From NCBI GenBank assembly GCA_022457155.1, contig JAJGOT010000020.1:1365501-1429500 (forward strand): a stretch of 64,000 nt of DNA, in the 5' to 3' direction. The notes beneath the pieces were generated by a model. The model was not told the DNA's origin. It saw nothing but the letters and a program-made list of their open reading frames with translations, and did no database searches. Origin of the DNA: Cladopsammia gracilis. Taxonomy: Eukaryota > Cnidaria > Anthozoa > Scleractinia > Dendrophylliidae. Within the stretch, counting starts at the first letter, position 1; every line of letters begins with the position of its first letter. This document shows positions 23,749 through 34,239 of the stretch, piece after piece. The translations under genes were made by a program, and so were the position numbers.

Positions 23749-24663
23749 CAATAACACGCCAATTCTGAAGTTAATCGTCCAACAGTTTGGTTTTTCACTG
23801 CCGCAAATATCAGCGGACGTCTCAGGAAACAATGCTTTACGCGAAATTGTCACACGGTCATGTTTGGGAGTTGTGATTGGTGGATTTCGATCCATTTTGT
23901 CAGTCTGTTTTCAGAGGTACAAAGGAACAAGAAGTTAAGAGCAAAACCAATCGTGACTTGCTCGCACGCGTTTTCCCGCTCTTGACGCTGGCTGTATATA
24001 TTTGTTTCGAGTTCCGATTGGTTGATTGGATTGTCTGCGTCTGTTGTGATTGGTCAGAGTAATAATCTTGGTTTGGGTTTCGCGACATTCAATTGAAAAC
24101 TGCTTTGGTTTATGCCACTGACTAGCCGATTGATTGTCTGACAGATTAATTATTTTATTGATGGACTGTTCGATTAATTGATTTTTATAAATTGGATTGA
24201 ATGATCGATTAGTTGGCTGATTGATTGGGTTTTTAATTGACTTCCTTCCTTGTTTACCGTTTGGTTCAGTTATTTGTTATTTAACAAGCAGACATAGGAT
24301 TACCAGTGGTTTGTCGTATAAATGATTGCGTTCGACGATAGGAGAACGCTTGCTAATCTAGTAAAACAGTTTTTTTTTTTAAATTTTGTGGGTCAACGTG
24401 AAATGAGCCACACATTTTTCAGGGACACCTCTCGGCTGGAAACTGGTGCCCACTCCAGGCCTCGCTTTCGTTCTCGTGCTCAGACCCCCTACCGGTATCG
24501 AGCACACTCAAGTATAAATATATTTGTTCTTGTTCAAGCGCCCTATCAGGATGTTTGGGGAACGTTGCGTTTTATTCGCGAGGGGCGGGTCAAAAAGTTC
24601 CATGTGGAGAAAGCGTGACATTGAGTAAACTAGAAGTCAGGAAATTATCTCCACTAAACTTTA

Positions 24664-25048
24664 GGGGCCGATTACATGGTGAATTTTAGCCCGGCTTCCG
24701 AAATATATCCTCTTAAAATGAAGTTAGCGATTACATCAACAAAGTTTCAGCCCGGGCCGGGTTTCAGCCCGGGCTGAAAATTCCAGCCCGGTTTCTGAAA
24801 CCGGGCTGGAATTTTCAGCCCCGCCAAACGGGATGAAATTCGCCATGTAATCGCATCAGAATTTCAGCCCGGGCTGAAAAGTGAATTTGGGCATGCCCAG
24901 CCGAATCTTCGACGCCATTTTGATTCTCGTTATCAATTCAAACTTGGCGCCCGGGCTGAAATTTGTCATGTAATCACCACGAAATTTCAGCCCGGTTGAC
25001 CGGACTGAAATCTCAGCCCGGGCTGAAATTCGCCATGTAATCGGCCCC
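24664..25048. repeat. Harbinger-like MITE with GGGGCCGATTACATGG ends
   Basis: The left end ggggccgattacatgg and right end 'ccatgtaatcggcccc' are perfect complements. TTA lies directly outside each end (24661-24663 and 25049-25051), the target duplication expected of PIF/Harbinger elements. The interior repeats 'atttcagcccgggctga' in both orientations, including a tight palindrome around 24770-24815. Confidence 0.75.
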
Positions 25049-25129
25049 TTAGTGTTGAGAAAAACCCGTCAATTTCCTACTGAGCGTTAGCTCGAGTAAG
25101 AAAATGGGTACCACACGAGACAAAGAAAA

Positions 25130-25205
25130 GTTACTTTTGACCTCGGTGGGATTCCAACCCACGAACTCCTTTTCAGTAATTTGATGCATTCGGCCTTTTG
25201 ATAAG
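25130..25205 (-). repeat. Possible tRNA-derived SINE fragment
   Basis: On the minus strand, 'gtgggttggaatcccacc' resembles a tRNA B box with its TPsiC stem, downstream of a weak A-box-like 'gcttatcaaaagg'. The fold is not convincing as a tRNA gene, and no tail was identified. Confidence 0.25.
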
Positions 25206-25379
25206 CATGCGCAATATAAATACCGACAGTTAGTGGGAACAGGAAAACCGCGGAATCTTGCGGAGGGATTTACTCCCTCATTTATAATGGCATTTTCTGC
25301 AACCATTCCCAGTGTTTCGAAGGATTTTCTCGTGCGCTGCAATGGATAACTTGGCCGCATTAAAGAGTTTAGAAAATAA

Positions 25380-26460
25380 AAGATGGCGCGGTAAAATCAT
25401 TCGAAACCCATGGAACGGTTGCGGAATTGAAAATTCCACTTTATCTTAGTTGCTTTATGCAACCGAGCCCTGAGATGATAGCTTGTACCAGGCTCACAGA
25501 TAGTGGGGACGAGCGAAAAATGTTGAAGCGAGCAAAGACGAAAAGACCAGCGGGGACTGGGAATGCTGCAACATTTTTCGCTTGCCGCCACCATGGACAT
25601 GGGACATGCCATGAGATGATAGTTTGCAGGCAGGCGTTTTGGTCTGAAATTGGGTACCTTTTTGCCATGTTGTCTGCGATAATGTACAGATTGAGCGCAA
25701 ACACCGACGGGTACCTTTTTGTCAAAACAGCAGAAATTTTTCCGATTAAAGCGTCCCAGAAGCAACACGCTATGATCCACCCTCCCTCTCCCCAGTCCAC
25801 GTCGGTTCCCTAGAGCCGTAAAAAGGGGGAAAGAATGAAGATAAAAACGACGGAGGTTATTTTCTTTTACTTGCCTATTTCATGCTGATTACCACATAGC
25901 TTTTGTTACCGGTATTCGTAATTTCCCCTGTTGATTTACAAAGTATACAACCCAACTCATTTAATCCTGTTAAAGCAGTCTCCCATGCCCTAACAACTAC
26001 CAGAAAGGGTCCCGTAGCCTTTTCGATTGCAGCAAAATATCCTTTGAATACTGGCACCTTGCAGAAAAGAGTTACCAGCACTATAAAACCTGCCTTCTGT
26101 GCGCGCCTAAATTGGACTGGTAACTCTCACCGAGACCCACCGTCAAGCACTTCACAAAGCCAGACATCAGTACAGAACTGATGACCGCGAGTGTTACGTT
26201 TCTTCCACTCATTGAACACATACTTGCAAACGAGCGTGTGTTCATTCAAACTTTCTAGGTACCTTGCACCGTTTGTGTGCACTGCAGACTAGCTCCGTAG
26301 CCGGCGGGATTGTTTGCACGAGAGCAAATGTCTGGTGGTAGAGACTCGAGAAGAGTCGGGATCTTCACTCGCGGCCTTGCCGCCAAAAATTTGTCCTCGC
26401 CAAGCGATCCCGCCATCAACGCAGGCAAACAGCAGACATACCGTATTTCTTCGAATAAGC
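25380..26460. other. GC-richer dispersed-repeat region without a supportable gene
   Basis: Long frames overlap in several phases on both strands between 25397 and 25813, as expected of stop-poor GC-rich repeat DNA rather than a gene. Words such as 'aattgggtacctttttg' match the repeat family at 15000-15750. The stretch near 26290-26430 ('gtagccggcgggattgtttg') also looks like dispersed repeat. I support no protein here. Confidence 0.4.
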
Positions 26461-26650
26461 GTCTACTCAATCAATCAATCAATTTATTAATGTCAAAGCG
26501 TGGGATGAGGTTGCGAGCCAGAGGCTCATGTGTAAAACGCATGACAATAAGTAAGAGTAACGTAATTTACAACAAGCGACCTCCTTCAGATAAGCGCCAC
26601 CTCTCAGAAAAACAGAAAATGAGCGCCACCCTCGAATAAGAGCACTTTAT
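26440..26650 (+). repeat. Pogo-like MITE remnant
   Basis: It begins taccgtatttcttcgaataa and contains repeated 'ataagcgccacc' words. This resembles the TACCGTATTTTCTCGATTAAACGCC style of termini seen intact at 57272. The right end is not clear, and an (AATC)n run sits inside. Confidence 0.45.
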
Positions 26651-26878
26651 TAGCGCGCTGTAGTTAAAGGGGCTCTGTCACCAGGATTTGGCTGATTTTT
26701 TATCAAGACGGTGCGAAAATATCCGATATAAAGATACAAAGTGAAATGAACAAATTTAACGGAGAACGAACTACATCAATTTTTTATCGATTTTTTAAAG
26801 ACAGCGGGGGAATTGAGAACTTGAAAAATTTAGCCAAAATATTTCAATTGTAATCCATTTCCATTCCGGCTATCCGCT

Positions 26879-27972
26879 GTTAAACCACACATTAATAGTT
26901 AAACCACACATTACTAGTTAAGTGTACAGATATAAAAACTGTTAAACCACACATTACTAGTTAAGTGTATTGATATAGAAACTGTTAAACCACACATTAC
27001 TAGTTAAGTGAACTGATATAGAAACTGTTAAACCACACATTACTAGTTAAGTGAACTGATATAGAAACTGTTAAACCACACATTACTAGTTAAGTGAACT
27101 GATATAGAAACTGTTAAACCACACATTACTAGTGAAGTGTACTGATATAGAAACTGTTAAACCACACATTACTAGTGAAGTGTACTGATATAGAAACTGT
27201 TAAACCACACATTACTAGTGAAGTGTACTGATATAGAAACTGTTAAACCACACATTACTAGTTAAGTGTAATGATATAGAAACTGTTAAACCACACATTA
27301 CTAGTGAAGTGTACTGATATAGAAACTGTTAAACCACACATTAATAGTTAAGTGTACTGATATAGAAACTGTTAAACCACACATTACTAGTTAAGTGTAA
27401 TGATATAGAAACTGTTAAACCACACATTACTAGTGAAGTGTACTGATATAGAAACTGTTAAACCACACATTAATAGTTAAGTGTACTGATATAGAAACTG
27501 TTAAACCACACATTACTAGTTAAGTGAACTGATATAGAAACTGTTAAACCACACATTACTAGTGAAGTGTACTGATATAGAAACTGTTAAACCACACATT
27601 ACTAGTGAAGTGAACTGATATAGAAACTGTTAAACCACACATTACTAGTTAAGTGAACTGATATAGAAACTGTTAAACCACACATTACTAGTGAAGTGTA
27701 CTGATATAGAAACTGTTAAACCACACATTAATAGTTAAGTGTACTGATATAGAAACTGTTAAACCACACATTGCTAGTGAAGTGTATTGATATAAAAACT
27801 GTTAAACCACACATTACTAGTTAAGTGAACTGATATAGAAACTGTTAAACCACACATTACTAGTGAAGTGTACTGATATAAAAACTGTTAAACCACACAT
27901 TACTAGTGAAGTGTAATGATATAGAAACTGTTAAACCACACATTACTAGTTAAGTGTACTGATATAGAAACT
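26879..27972 (+). repeat. 43-bp satellite, 25 full units
   Basis: Units begin gttaaaccacacattactag and end 'tgatatagaaact'. From 26898 to 27972 there are exactly 25 units of 43 bp, preceded by a truncated unit at 26879. Variation is confined to a few positions (for example ttaagtg or gaagtg, gtact or gaact, ataga or ataaa). There is no insertion or deletion. It has no coding potential. Confidence 0.95.
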
Positions 27973-28807
27973 GTTAACAAAAACTGAACCATTATTTTTA
28001 CATTTTCTTTGATGCAAATATGTCTTTTGTCTTTTTAAAGTGACTGACTACAATCTGCCGTCATCCGGCCCCATTAACTAAAAATAGTTCCATAAAATGC
28101 GAGGGCTACAGTTTAGAGGTCACAATAAAATGATCGCCTTCAAATATCCAGTCGCATAAAAGCTAACTTCCATACGAATTAAAACGAAAAGCTAACACTT
28201 AAAAAAATAATTTATTGGCAATTTTCTGTATTTGAATCTCTTCCTTATTTAATTTAATTTAATCAAGTTTCAGCTTACAATTACAAAAAAAAAAAAGAAA
28301 TCTGAGGTAGGCTTAAAACAGAGTACAAGACTCCTTAAAAATAAGCCACCTATTGTTACATCATAAATATATCTATTATATTCCGTTTTTTATTCCATAA
28401 ACTGAGCATCCGTATATAATGCCAAAAACTAACATTGTGGTTACTGTTGATTGGGAAAAGAAACAGAGTAAATAGGTTGTTCACTAATTTTTATATCAAA
28501 CATTTTTTCACATTATTATAGCAATGAAAAGCAAAATCTAGACTAATTGCATTTGTTTCGATCATGAACTGAAGAAACTTGATTTGGGGATACATACTTA
28601 AGAAAAATTTAGAAGAACAGGAGTTGTGCTAGGCCCACCGACATTTGGAACAACTTGGAATTTTTTTCTCAGGTAAGGAAACCACAAACACTTCATAATA
28701 TTTTTCGGTAAGTTTTAAAAACGTTTAAGTTTTGTTTTGTTTTGTTTTTTTTTTCCTAAGTGCCACGCACCTATAACCGTAAATATGAAAATTTGGTTTT
28801 ATAAATG

Positions 28808-28965
28808 AACTGAGTTGACAACTGTAAAGGTCAATTAGCCACCGTCGGTAAAAGATAAAAGAAGATTTGTTTCGCTCTAACGAAGGGCTAGCGCTCGAAA
28901 CGTCAGCTTTTTCAATCTTTGTACGGTGGCCAATTTACCTTATCAACTCAGTTGAGAAAACCAAC
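28808..28965 (+). repeat. Solo Penelope-type terminal repeat with inverted ends
   Basis: The ends 'actgagttgacaactgtaaa' and 'ttatcaactcagt' are imperfect inverted repeats, followed inward by 'ccaccgt' and 'acggtgg'. Inside lies a hammerhead-like core (28874-28907). This arrangement is typical of short derivatives of Penelope-like elements. Confidence 0.55.
28874..28907 (+). ncRNA. Diverged hammerhead ribozyme-like core
   Basis: Reading 5' to 3': stem I GCT, core CTAACGA, stem II GGGC-TAGC-GCTC, then GAAA, CGTC, and stem I AGC. Stem I pairs over 3 bp and stem II over 4 bp with one G-U. The first core box differs from the active consensus CTGATGA at two positions, so cleavage activity is doubtful. 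I read it as a decayed ribozyme of a Penelope terminal repeat. Confidence 0.45.
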
Positions 28966-28989
28966 GCATGTACCACAGTTTCATAAGAA

Positions 28990-30152
28990 ACAAACCCCTT
29001 TATACCTATAAATAGGTGGGTTTTATAAGCTGATATGGACAGATGGAATGAAGCTGCCTGAGGCATCGTCATTATCATGGCTATAACATCACCCCTTTAT
29101 ACCTGTAAATAGGTGGGTTTTATAAGCTGATATGGACAGATGGAATGAAGCTGTCTGAGGCATCGTCATTATCATGGCTATAACCTCACCCCTTTATACC
29201 TGTAAATAGGTGGGTTTTATAAGCTGATATGGACAGTTGGAATGAAGCTGCCTGAGGCATCGTCATTATCATGGCTATAACCTCACCCCTTTATACCTGT
29301 AAATAGGTGGGTTTTATAAGCTGATATGGACAGATGGAATGAAGCTGACTGAGGCATCGCCATTATCATGGCTATAACATCACCCCTTTATACCTGTAAA
29401 TAGGTGGGTTTTATAAGCTGATATGGACAGATGGAATGAAGCTGTCTGAGGCATCGTCATTATCATGGCTATAACATCACCCCTTTATACCTGTAAATAG
29501 GTGGGTTTTATAAGCTGATATGGACAGATGGAATGAAGCTGTCTGAGGCATCGTCATTATCATGGCTATAACCTCACCCCTTTATACCTGTAAATAGGTG
29601 AGTTTTATAAGCTGATATGGACAGATGGAATGAAGCTGCCTGAGGCATCGTCATTATCATGGCTATAAACTCACCCCTTTATTCCTGAAATTGGTGGGTT
29701 TTATAAGCTGATATGGACAGATGGAATGAAGCTGCCTGAGGTATCGCCATTATCATGACTATAACCTCACCCCTTTATACCTGTAAATAGGTGAGTTTTA
29801 TAAGCTGATATGGGCAGATGGAATGAAGCTGCCTGAGGCATCGCCATTATCATGGCTATAAACTCACCCCTTTATTCCTGAAATTGGTGGGTTTTATAAG
29901 CTGATATGGACAGATGGAATGAAGCTGCCTGAGGTATCGCCATTATCATGACTATAACCTCACCCCTTTATACCTGTAAATAGGTGAGTTTTATAAGCTG
30001 ATATGGGCAGATGGAATGAAGCTGCCTGAGGCATCGCCATTATCATGGCTATAAACTCACCCCTTTATACCTGAAATTGGTGGGTTTTATAAGCTGATAT
30101 GGACAGATGGAATGAAGCTGCCTGAGGCATCGTCATTATCATGACTATGACC
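28990..30152 (+). repeat. 97-bp satellite, about 12 units
   Basis: Units contain cccctttatacctgtaaata, 'gtgggttttataagctgata' and 'gaggcatcgtcattatcatg'. The period is 97 bp. From about 29577 two unit types alternate ('cctgtaaataggtgag' and the 1-bp-shorter 'cctgaaattggtggg'), giving a dimeric higher-order repeat. The array ends about 200 bp from the 3' end of the minus-strand glycosyltransferase gene. Confidence 0.95.
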
Positions 30153-30347
30153 TCACCGTCGTTGCCGTCGTTATCATCATCATCATCTCCATCGCGATGA
30201 TTATTTTTATCACCATGATCATCGTCACATTTTACCGTCACCTGGATCTACAACTAAACACACGCACGACAAAATATAATGCATTTGCTAAATACATCTT
30301 TAAAATGTTGATCAAGTACTTGTTATACACGTTTAGCCAGTGTTAAT
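30153..30347 (-). other. Putative 3' flank of the glycosyltransferase gene
   Basis: Sequence between the satellite and the stop codon at 30348. It holds a short (TCA)n run near 30175-30190. On the minus strand there is no canonical AATAAA close to the stop codon, so the polyadenylation site cannot be placed. Confidence 0.35.
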
Positions 30348-33300
30348 TCAGTTGGCCGTCTGAGTTTGTTTGAGTTGGCGCATTTTGTGTACAAGCTCTG
30401 CACATTGCGTTTCCCAGTTGTACGTTTCGTCATAACGTGACCGCAAACTGCGTGCTTCCTCCAGCCTCATTTGCCTCGGTTTCTGTCTGGCACTTCTGAT
30501 AGCTTTGCCCCAGACCTCAGCATCATCGGCGTCCACCACAAACATCGATCCATTGGCTATGTTCTGGAGAGCTTCTCCAAATCCCGAGTTATCGCTTACT
30601 AAGACCGGAAGGCCAGCAGAAAGGGCTTCGAGAGCGGTGAGACCAAATCCCTCGGTGCGTGAAGGCATGATGGCGAGATCTGCCTCGCAGAACAGTTCGG
30701 CCAGCTTTTCACGACTCTCAAGGTAGCTTCGCACAGTTAGCTGAGAACGAGAAATTCCAAACTTTAGTAAGTTATCTTTGACTTCTTCTTCTTTCCCATC
30801 TGGTGCCCCGACGAATATAAGATGGTAGCTTTTATCTTTCAAGTCTGCTACAGCTTGAGCAGCAATATCGTATCCCTTCAATTCAAAATCTTCTGGGTCA
30901 CCACGACCAAAGACTAACACGCGGAACTTTCCTCGCTCCTCACCTGCTTGCCCCAACTTTAAGAACTCGGGAAAAATACCGGGTGTAAAATTTACCACGT
31001 GTTCATCTTTAGCATGTGGACGAAGATCGGCGGAGGTGGTTTCCGTGAGCTTTGGTCCAACGGCTACTACGATATTAGCTTCTTTACTCAGGTCTACTTC
31101 AATTTCACGCTTACTAGTGCCTTGTGCTATCGTTTGTTTGCCTGTTTTAAACATTGCGAGTTCTTCACTGGCGGTATGAACAACATGAACGCGTTTGCAA
31201 TTGGGGCGTTGTGTTGCTATAGCATAGGCTGGTGGTCCGAGCTTCTGACCGTGGCCTATAACGAAGTCGATATCAAGGTCGTCTCGTGGAAAGCTCAATC
31301 CAAGGATGGGATCAAACCCAGGTATCACCTTTGGTGTTACCAGGTTCACACCATGGTCATTCGCTTCTTTCTCCTCCTTTGCGCGGTATTGTGGTAGTAG
31401 GAGTGTTACTATCACATCAGGTTGATCAGCAAGACGTTTTGCCAGTTCTCTGTTCAGTGTAGACAAGCCACCCTTTGATGACCCCCATTCATCAGCCAAA
31501 AGTGTTACTCTTAAAGTGTTTGCGTTTAGCTAGAAAAGAAAGAGATAGAAGATAAAAACTGCAATCGATTTGTTTATTTTATTGGAGAGTAAAAGAGCAG
31601 CAGTCATTTCTATAATGCATGTTTAAAGGAGCAGTTTCATGGGAAATTTGAGCTTTTTTGGTAAAGAACATTCTACAACACATTTATTTAGGTAAAAAGT
31701 AATACTAAAACACCAAGGGAACGTAATCAACCGATTCTTGAATGGGAAAGAAATCAAGGTCTGCATGTTGTAGCCCATTTGGAAACGAAATGTGAGAACT
31801 TTAGAATGTTTGGCTAGTTTTTTTTTTTTCAAGTCGTTATTCATTCAGACAAAGTGCGTCTATCGAATCAATGTCGGTAGAGACACATATCGACCTTTTT
31901 TGACAAAAGGTGGCATGATTATGGTGCGATTGATGTTTACCTCGAGTGCTCGGCGCGTTTTTCAAACTAGACCCTTATCGATTGTGCTAGTAAAAGTAGC
32001 ATATTATGCTACTAGCAGTGCCCGATCTTTTTCCAAATTATGCTCAAAATTATGCTCGATTATGCTAGCACAATCGATAAGGGCCTATTTCAAACTGCGT
32101 TGTCTTGTGTTTTTTTGTGTTGCTATATAACAAATCACTTCATAACTGATCCGTCGGGAAACAGTGAATTTTGTTTCCATCGAATCTCGACATCGAGATT
32201 CTTGGGAAACAAAATTCACTGTTTCCCACGGCACCAGTCATTAAGGTTACAGTGTACCTTCGGGGGTGTCTCCAGTATAACTGCTCTAGCGTCTTAAGAT
32301 TACATTTAATATACCTAAACCCAGATATCAAATTAAAGCTTATAGAGCTGGCTATCTAAATATGGAAACCATTTGGTAATAAAATGAATTGTCGAATTTT
32401 TTATGACATCTAAATTCGAACGTCCGAATCAGCTTTAAAACGCTATAACTCAAAGCGATTATTATATTTTGCTAATTTGATTTGTTCTCGGGTTTCCGGA
32501 CACGAAGCGCTAAAAAATCGTGTCGGCGATTTCCCATATTCAATTGCAATGAAAAGTTACAGAATATTTTCGAAAAGGGGAGGAAAAAAATTGGAATGAT
32601 CGCACGGAAATGCCTCTTGACGAAAAAGTTTTCGGAATTAAGAAATTCGCCGACACATTTTTGTTGATTATATGTTAGCCTAGCTTCTGTCCAAATTTAA
32701 GGAAAATCGAACAAATTTCCTTTGAGTTGTAGCTCTTTAAAGTGTCCCCAACAAGCGAAAAATTAACTTTGAGAAAACGGCGCTTAAAAAAACATATCGC
32801 TTAATAAACAAACTCCGCCCACAAAAGTTATACCGTTATTTCTCCGTCAATATTCACTATTTTTCGATAATTTTTTTTTTGAATGAAAGTTCATTCTGTA
32901 AACTTTATTTATTTATTTTCGATAAATTTTTGATCTGAAGGTACACTGTAACCTTAAGTGTTTAATTATTTATTATTGTCCTCAGTTATATATCTACTTG
33001 GGAGGCGGTATTGTTTCAGCGAGGAAAGATCTTGGTTAGTAACCATTTACACCCAAATTTCGCAGATTTTAGTCGACATGTGAATGGGTAGATTTCTTTT
33101 GGCTTCTTAAACGAGATTCTCAAGAAAGATTCTCAAGAAAAAATACGTCTTGAAAGAAAGGTAGTCCAGAATTTCTTATTTCCAACCCGTTCTCTTCTCT
33201 GAATTTACCATTATCGTTAAGTCTCAAATTGCTCTGAATTTACGATTATAGTTAATTTAGAACACTGACAGTCTGAAAGGAATTCTGGGAAATCAGCATT

Positions 33301-34206
33301 TTTGTTGAAAAAGAACAATCCTTAGTGTTCGGCCTACGACCCTTCGCTGACTTATCCCCTCTTCTAACCACTAGACCACCACGCTGCTGGTTGAGCAAAC
33401 CTCAATTTTTTAAAGGCCCACTATCACCCAAACTGCATTGCGAATTTAACGCAGTCGAAAATTCCCAAAAGAGCCAATCACGAGCGAGCTCGTCATTTGA
33501 AAACAAAAACAAACGACCGCAAAGCCGAATGGGTGATAGTGGGATGGGACTTTAACATAATAAAATTCATGCGCTTATTCTACACCCTGTAGTAAGCCTA
33601 TAAAATTACTCGCTTGAAAATAATTTTAGAAAGTAAATGGAAAATTTTAAGCTTGATCACCAAACCTCAACAAAAAGCTAACCATTTGAAATCAGCGCTT
33701 AGGCCTAATCACTGTAGATCAATGATATTCTATGCAAGACTCAAATAAATATCTTGCATATATAATTTCCCATCGCCTTGTTCTTCGGTGGTCTAGTGGT
33801 AAGAAGACGTTCCTAGTAGCGGTAGTTCCAGGTTCCAATCCAGTCCAAATAACATGTGTTTTTTTATTATTATTTCCTCTTTTCTGAAATGTCCTGGGAA
33901 ACAGTGTTCTAAATTAACTATAATGGTAAAATCAGAGAGGAGAAAATGTTGCAACCAATTATTTCTTATCTCGCTACCAGTCCCAGGCCTAAGGTCTATT
34001 TCGCTTCGTTTCCAGACGTTTCGGCCTGTGTAGTTGGCAGGATTGCAGGCCAGTCAGCAGTGCACGTGAACAGCACCTGGATTTTAATGCGTTGCTGTCC
34101 TACACGAGGCCCGCACGTGAAACTTAAGCTAATGCAAATATTTGATTGGAGGATTATTTCTGGGGTATAATAAAAGGTTAGATTTTACCTCAAGTTCTTT
34201 ACTCAT
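30348..34206 (-). CDS. GT-B fold glycosyltransferase (GT4-like), standalone, two coding exons
   Basis: The coding sequence is 34206-34189 (ATG, six codons MSKELE, donor GAG|gtaaaa) joined to 31529-30348 (acceptor ctttcttttctag), in phase 0, for 399 residues. The family transfers a sugar from a nucleotide-sugar donor with retention of configuration; the acceptor cannot be told. The N-terminal half holds the Gly-rich loop SSKGGLSTLNRELA (about residues 23-36) and GHGQKLG (about 98-104). The C-terminal half holds VLVFGRGDPEDFELKG, giving Arg 215 and Lys 224 for phosphate binding, and PSRTEGFGLTALEALSAG, the EX7E motif with Glu 299 and Glu 307. The protein ends KQTQTAN. There is no signal peptide or membrane segment, so it is probably cytosolic. 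The 2.66-kb intron holds MITEs and two SINEs. The long exon aligns end to end with the plus-strand copies at 6733 and 49305. Its compact structure and bacteria-like motif set could reflect an old horizontal transfer, which is untested. Confidence 0.9.
31969..32086. repeat. Hairpin MITE in the glycosyltransferase intron
   Basis: The left arm gacccttatcgattgtgcta pairs with the right end 'agcacaatcgataagggcc'. Subwords 'attatgct' recur inside. It lies within the intron and on neither splice site. Confidence 0.7.
32155..32228. repeat. Short palindromic element
   Basis: The left arm cgggaaacagtgaattttgt pairs with 'acaaaattcactgtttccc'. The inner 'atcgaatctcgacatcgagat' is also palindromic. It is a compact stem-loop of about 74 bp. 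Confidence 0.75.
32241..32957. repeat. TTAA-flanked DNA element, non-autonomous
   Basis: The ends read ttaaGGTTACAGTGTACCTT and 'AAGGTACACTGTAACCttaa'. The inverted repeat of about 19 bp is near perfect, with TTAA on both sides, the target expected of Kolobok or piggyBac families. The 5'-GG start fits Kolobok better. The interior of about 0.7 kb is AT-rich and has no transposase. Confidence 0.7.
33229..33400 (-). repeat. tRNA-derived SINE, minus-strand copy
   Basis: On the minus strand it holds 'gcgtggtggtctagtggtta', a clear tRNA-type A box. It ends with 'agttaatttagagc'-like tail sequence shared, inverted, with the copy at 33783-33940. The B-box half is diverged. Confidence 0.55.
33783..33940 (+). 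repeat. tRNA-derived SINE, plus-strand copy
   Basis: The A box 'ggtggtctagtggtaagaag' and the B box 'aggttccaatcc' are about 30 nt apart, followed by a body and the tail 'ctaaattaactataatggta'. The head resembles a tRNA but has mismatched stems, so I call it a SINE, not a tRNA gene. It and the 33229 copy point away from each other. Confidence 0.6.
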
Positions 34207-34239
34207 GGCGAGGAACACAGCTAAACTGAAATAAGAAGA

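Larger units (their letters stand above)
4340..24280 (+). repeat. Segmental duplication, copy A
   Basis: Sequence from about 4340 onward matches sequence from about 47207 onward in the same orientation. It covers the 5' flank, a MITE, the whole glycosyltransferase-like exon, its donor site and parts of the downstream DNA. Near the far end, 23340-23460 matches 56560-56660, and 24200-24280 matches 58110-58170. Copy A is longer because it carries later insertions, chiefly the hairpin at 4401 and the inverted-terminus nest at 12162-22890. Similarity is patchy between the exon and the distal end, so the unit boundaries are approximate. Confidence 0.7.

Noticed and set aside
25397..25813. Several overlapping open frames of 68-128 codons on both strands
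   Set aside because: All phases are open in the same GC-richer stretch, no domain is recognisable and the DNA shares words with the dispersed repeat at 15000-15750. It looks like repeat DNA poor in stops.
26898..27972. Regular repeats that might suggest a CRISPR-like array
   Set aside because: The units are contiguous 43-bp satellites with no unique spacers, in eukaryotic DNA without cas genes.
33783..33855. Possible tRNA gene
   Set aside because: The A and B boxes are present but the acceptor and anticodon stems do not pair well, and a SINE-type body and tail follow. A second inverted copy supports a SINE.
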